Source: Punctularia strigosozonata HHB-11173 SS5 (Eukaryota; Basidiomycota; Agaricomycetes; Corticiales; Punctulariaceae). From it: a DNA stretch of 64,000 bases. Below, piece after piece: positions 61,748 to 64,000 of this stretch. Location of the stretch: positions 3,475,521 through 3,539,520 of the forward strand of contig NW_006767433.1 of the NCBI RefSeq assembly GCF_000264995.1, written 5' to 3'. A model generated the notes under the pieces. It was not told the DNA's origin. It did no database searches and was given only the letters and a program-made list of their open reading frames with translations. The position numbers were made by a program, and so were the translations under genes. Numbering within the stretch: the stretch's first letter is position 1; every line of letters begins with the position of its first letter.

Positions 61748-62233
61748 TCAAGCAACGCCGCTTCGCCAGTGCTCCTGGGGGACCGCAGCGGAGCCAGCGG
61801 GCAGACCGTAGGAGGTGGGCGTATATGCAGCGGCGTAGCCCTTCTGACTTTGAGATGGGCGTTTCTCGCCCACGGGTTGCTCCGTGCAGTTCGCAACGTC
61901 TGGAGTGTTGGGAGAACGTCGGCCGAGGATAAAGAAGAAGTTCCGCTTGGAAGCTCTGGGCTTTGGCGAGGTTTGGCGCTCAGGCTGAGGCGTCGGTGCG
62001 TGTCCGGCAAAACCGTAGCTGGTTTGGAGGGCGCCGAAGGCAGCGGAGTAGTCCTTGGTCCCTTTGACTTTGGGGATAGTGGCGGAAATGAGAGTGTTCA
62101 CCGACGAAGCGGGTGACGAGAGGCGATCGTAAGGCGCCTTCGCGATGGCGGACCTGTTGCAAGTCTGCAGAGAGGTCTGGGTGAAGACCTTGACGGTGTC
62201 GACGGGATACAGGACGGTGGTGTTCATGGGCAT
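61748..62233 (-). CDS. Hypothetical protein with a Lys-Asp-Tyr-x-Ala-Ala-Phe-Gly motif
   Basis: A single exon of 161 codons starting M-P-M-N-T-T-V-L-Y-P. The middle holds V-K-G-T-K-D-Y-S-A-A-F-G-A-L-Q-T-S-Y-G-F-A-G, which looks like a constrained short motif; the end repeats a variant (Q-K-G-Y-A-A-A-Y-T-P-T-S-Y-G-L-P-A-G). Between them lies a basic stretch K-P-R-A-S-K-R-N-F-F-F. No signal peptide or membrane helix. I do not recognise a named family. A TATA-like element about 100 bases upstream supports it as a real gene. Confidence 0.6.
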   Translation of the reverse strand: MPMNTTVLYPVDTVKVFTQTSLQTCNRSAIAKAPYDRLSSPASSVNTLISATIPKVKGTKDYSAAFGALQTSYGFAGHAPTPQPERQTSPKPRASKRNFFFILGRRSPNTPDVANCTEQPVGEKRPSQSQKGYAAAYTPTSYGLPAGSAAVPQEHWRSGVA

Positions 62234-62330
62234 AGCTGATGAAGTTATGGGTTGGGGAATGGTACTAGCGGCTGATTGACGGCTGCGGTGAGGATTGCTC
62301 GTTGAACGACCTATACATGGCGGGCACCAG

Positions 62331-62340
62331 TTTATATAAG
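62331..62340 (-). promoter_or_regulatory. TATA-like box upstream of the hypothetical gene
   Basis: CTTATATAAA reads on the minus strand about 100 bases before the start codon at 62233, a usual distance for a fungal TATA box. The GC-rich context makes it stand out. Confidence 0.5.
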
Positions 62341-63100
62341 GATTTGGTTGAAGTCGGTCTGTCTTAGACCATTCTGCACGCGCAGCAGGGCCGTCAAGCA
62401 CGGTTCGCGCACCCGCAGAGTGACTCTGCGCACGGAACCGCAGCAAGCATGATCAAGTAAGTGGGCGTACCACTGAAAATCTGTGTTTCCCGCGCCGATG
62501 ACGGCGGAGAAGCACGCGCCCAGCCAATCAGAGCCGGAGAAACGGAGGCCGATCGCCCAGGGGTTGGTGGCTGCGCAGTGGCTGCGCTTGCGACGTTCCA
62601 GGCTTCCGAAGTCGTTCGTGACTCGTCAAGCAAGTCAGGCCAAAGTCAGGCAAGCACGCAGTCATCTTCGCAGCCGTGTCTCGCGCAGAATTCAGACACC
62701 GCCGATATAGCAACCCAGCGCCCATAGAAATGGCTGTACGCTATCGTAACTGCCGTCCAAGTCGAATATCAACTCCGGAGAACTACACCCACCGGTGTAA
62801 CAGCAATGACGAACTGAGGGCTTCCATGCGGAGATACGCTCACGATATACGTGCCAACCACGTACGGGTCAACCCCATTGGAAAGGAGACCTTGCTATAC
62901 CCAGCATTGCTGTAGCTCGCATCTTTGTCCGGGATTTGTTGGATCCATAACAATACGCGGTTCCCGAAGTCTCGATCTCGGTAGACACGATGATCACGTG
63001 ACGGTATCGGATCTAGAAAGCGCGTAGGATCGTATAAGTACTCGGGGATTAAATGTGCCGTGCCCTGTCTTATACGGTTAGAAATACCGTTACAGCTTGG

Positions 63101-63439
63101 TTACAGCTGTTCCGGATGATAACGAGAAAGTCGCCTCGTTTTTTGCGCGACGCGGCTCGATGCTCCTTCCTAATCGAGCATTGTCCCAATTCCAATATGG
63201 GCAAGTCATGCCATCACGATGAGTATGTACATATGCTAGAGGCTCATATCATTCTTATCACCCACTGGTATCACGAACAAGGCGCCATAGATATGCATAC
63301 AGCTTTGTATACGGGCAAACGAGGTGCTGTAGACATGCATGAAGCGCGAACATCGTATCTTCCCAATTAGACAATGGCTTGGACGGAGAGAAAAAAACGA
63401 CGCGACTTTCTCATTAAGTATCATCCGGAACAGCTGTAA
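63101..63439. repeat. Foldback (MITE-like) inverted repeat, about 340 bp
   Basis: The left arm (63101-63147, starting TTACAGCTGTTCCGGATGAT) is matched by the reverse complement of the right arm (63391-63439). Similarity is roughly 85-90 percent over 47-49 bases. Weaker matches continue inward (ATTGTCCCAATT at 63179-63190 against ATTGTCTAATT on the other side). The spacer also holds two similar copies of a roughly 30-base segment containing ATGCAT (near 63275-63345). No coding capacity and no clear target-site duplication. A non-autonomous DNA transposon remnant or another hairpin-forming sequence would fit. Confidence 0.6.
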
Positions 63440-63678
63440 CGTGTGCATGGCAATCGGCGGGGCCGTTCGCCGTAGATAACGTTCAATAAGCATGGTCGTA
63501 TGCATCTTGTTGGCAGGTTCCTATAGCTCCGTACGGCATCGAGGCTCGTGCCGAATCCAATACGAGGTTGTCATTAGGATGTATTCTATGTTACTATGTA
63601 GAAAGAGTGGTTGGATATGGCGTCTCAGTCGATGGTTTGAGAACACATAGAATCTACAACGCACTGGCAATGCAACGA

Positions 63679-64000
63679 TCACAGGGTTTTCGACATTTCC
63701 TCCTTCTGACCCTCCTCCAAGCTCTTCTTTAAGCCCTCGAGCGTCCTGGCCAGCTTTCCTCCGCTGGCCTCGCTCAACACCATCGCGAGCTGCGTCGCCG
63801 GCGCACTCAGCAGCCCCACAATTTGTGCCCTCAGCGTGCTTAACGTGGGAAGCTTTGAAACCTCGTCGAGCCCTTTCGTCGAGAATACCCGCCCCTCTAT
63901 GAGCGCGCCCATAACCGACAACTGTGGTGGTAAATCATCTCGAACGCGTTTCAGCCGCCGGCCAGGCGTGGCAGGGTCCGCATTTTTGGCTGCCTCCTCT
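63679..64000 (-). CDS. Mitochondrial ribosomal protein uL10m, C-terminal part (5' end outside window)
   Basis: The frame runs in from the right edge (E-E-A-A-K-N-A-D-P-A-T-P-G-R-R-L-K-R-V) to a stop at 63679. It contains L-S-V-M-G-A-L-I-E-G-R-V-F-S, S-K-L-P-T-L-S-T-L-R-A-Q-I-V-G-L-L-S-A-P-A-T-Q-L-A and L-A-R-T-L-E-G-L-K-K. The L-x-x-L-R-A-Q-x-V-G-x-L-x-x-P block and the trailing helix are typical of L10-family proteins, and the divergent extra residues fit a fungal mitochondrial form. It anchors the stalk proteins on the large mitoribosomal subunit. About 107 residues are visible. Confidence 0.78.
   Translation of the reverse strand, partial: EEAAKNADPATPGRRLKRVRDDLPPQLSVMGALIEGRVFSTKGLDEVSKLPTLSTLRAQIVGLLSAPATQLAMVLSEASGGKLARTLEGLKKSLEEGQKEEMSKTL

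Larger units (their letters stand above)
62234..63678. other. 1.4-kb intergenic stretch with a foldback repeat
   Basis: No gene is supported between the hypothetical protein start and the uL10m stop. The first 450 bases are promoter-like for the minus-strand gene. The only structure seen is the inverted repeat at 63101-63439. Confidence 0.5.

Overview
The window is nuclear DNA of a filamentous fungus, most likely a basidiomycete of the Agaricomycetes. Genes are packed closely on both strands. Nearly all are cut by many GT-AG introns of about 45 to 75 bases, often with a CTNAC branch site just before the acceptor. The gene set is purely eukaryotic. Because coding regions are so fragmented, most genes below were rebuilt by joining exons by eye against remembered family sequence. 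Outer limits are firm where start, stop and splice sites agree; the few doubtful ends are marked.

Layout. 0-6.6 kb: the 3' end of phosphomannose isomerase, a peroxisomal enoyl-CoA hydratase, a 3.8-kb gene-free stretch, then the mitochondrial protease ATP23. 6.8-14 kb: a GPI-anchored surface protein, the complex I 49-kDa subunit head to head with a mannose-6-phosphate-receptor-like membrane protein, NIF3, and a glutaredoxin. 15-24 kb: a large BIRC6-like ubiquitin-conjugating enzyme, a cation diffusion facilitator, a small membrane protein and a Ste20/GCK kinase. 23.8-31.4 kb: AP-3 delta adaptin and an MFS transporter, separated by an assembly gap flanked by two identical 808-bp copies. 31.4-39.2 kb: two PEBP-family genes (one apparently broken) around an RRM-less CstF-64-like gene, then a long gene that looks like a SHOC1/ZIP2-type meiotic crossover factor. 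39.2-51.9 kb: coatomer beta, COQ1, calnexin, SNU114 and prefoldin 1. 52-64 kb: a small secreted protein, a fucosyltransferase-like type II membrane protein, an Ssp120-like EF-hand protein, a tyrosine phosphatase, an NR2C2AP homologue, BMT5, RAMP4/YSY6, a hypothetical protein, a foldback repeat, and the C-terminus of mitochondrial ribosomal protein uL10m.

Most genes are housekeeping and are not arranged as a pathway cluster. Several serve the secretory and endomembrane system (COPI beta, AP-3 delta, calnexin, RAMP4, Ssp120-like, MRH receptor) or mitochondria (ATP23, 49-kDa subunit, COQ1, uL10m). No virus-like element, LTR element, tRNA, rRNA or CRISPR array was recognised. The points most worth a second look are the SHOC1-like gene, the 11-base microexon that carries part of the E2 active-site cysteine codon, two GC-AG introns, the decayed PEBP copy and the probable false duplication around the gap.
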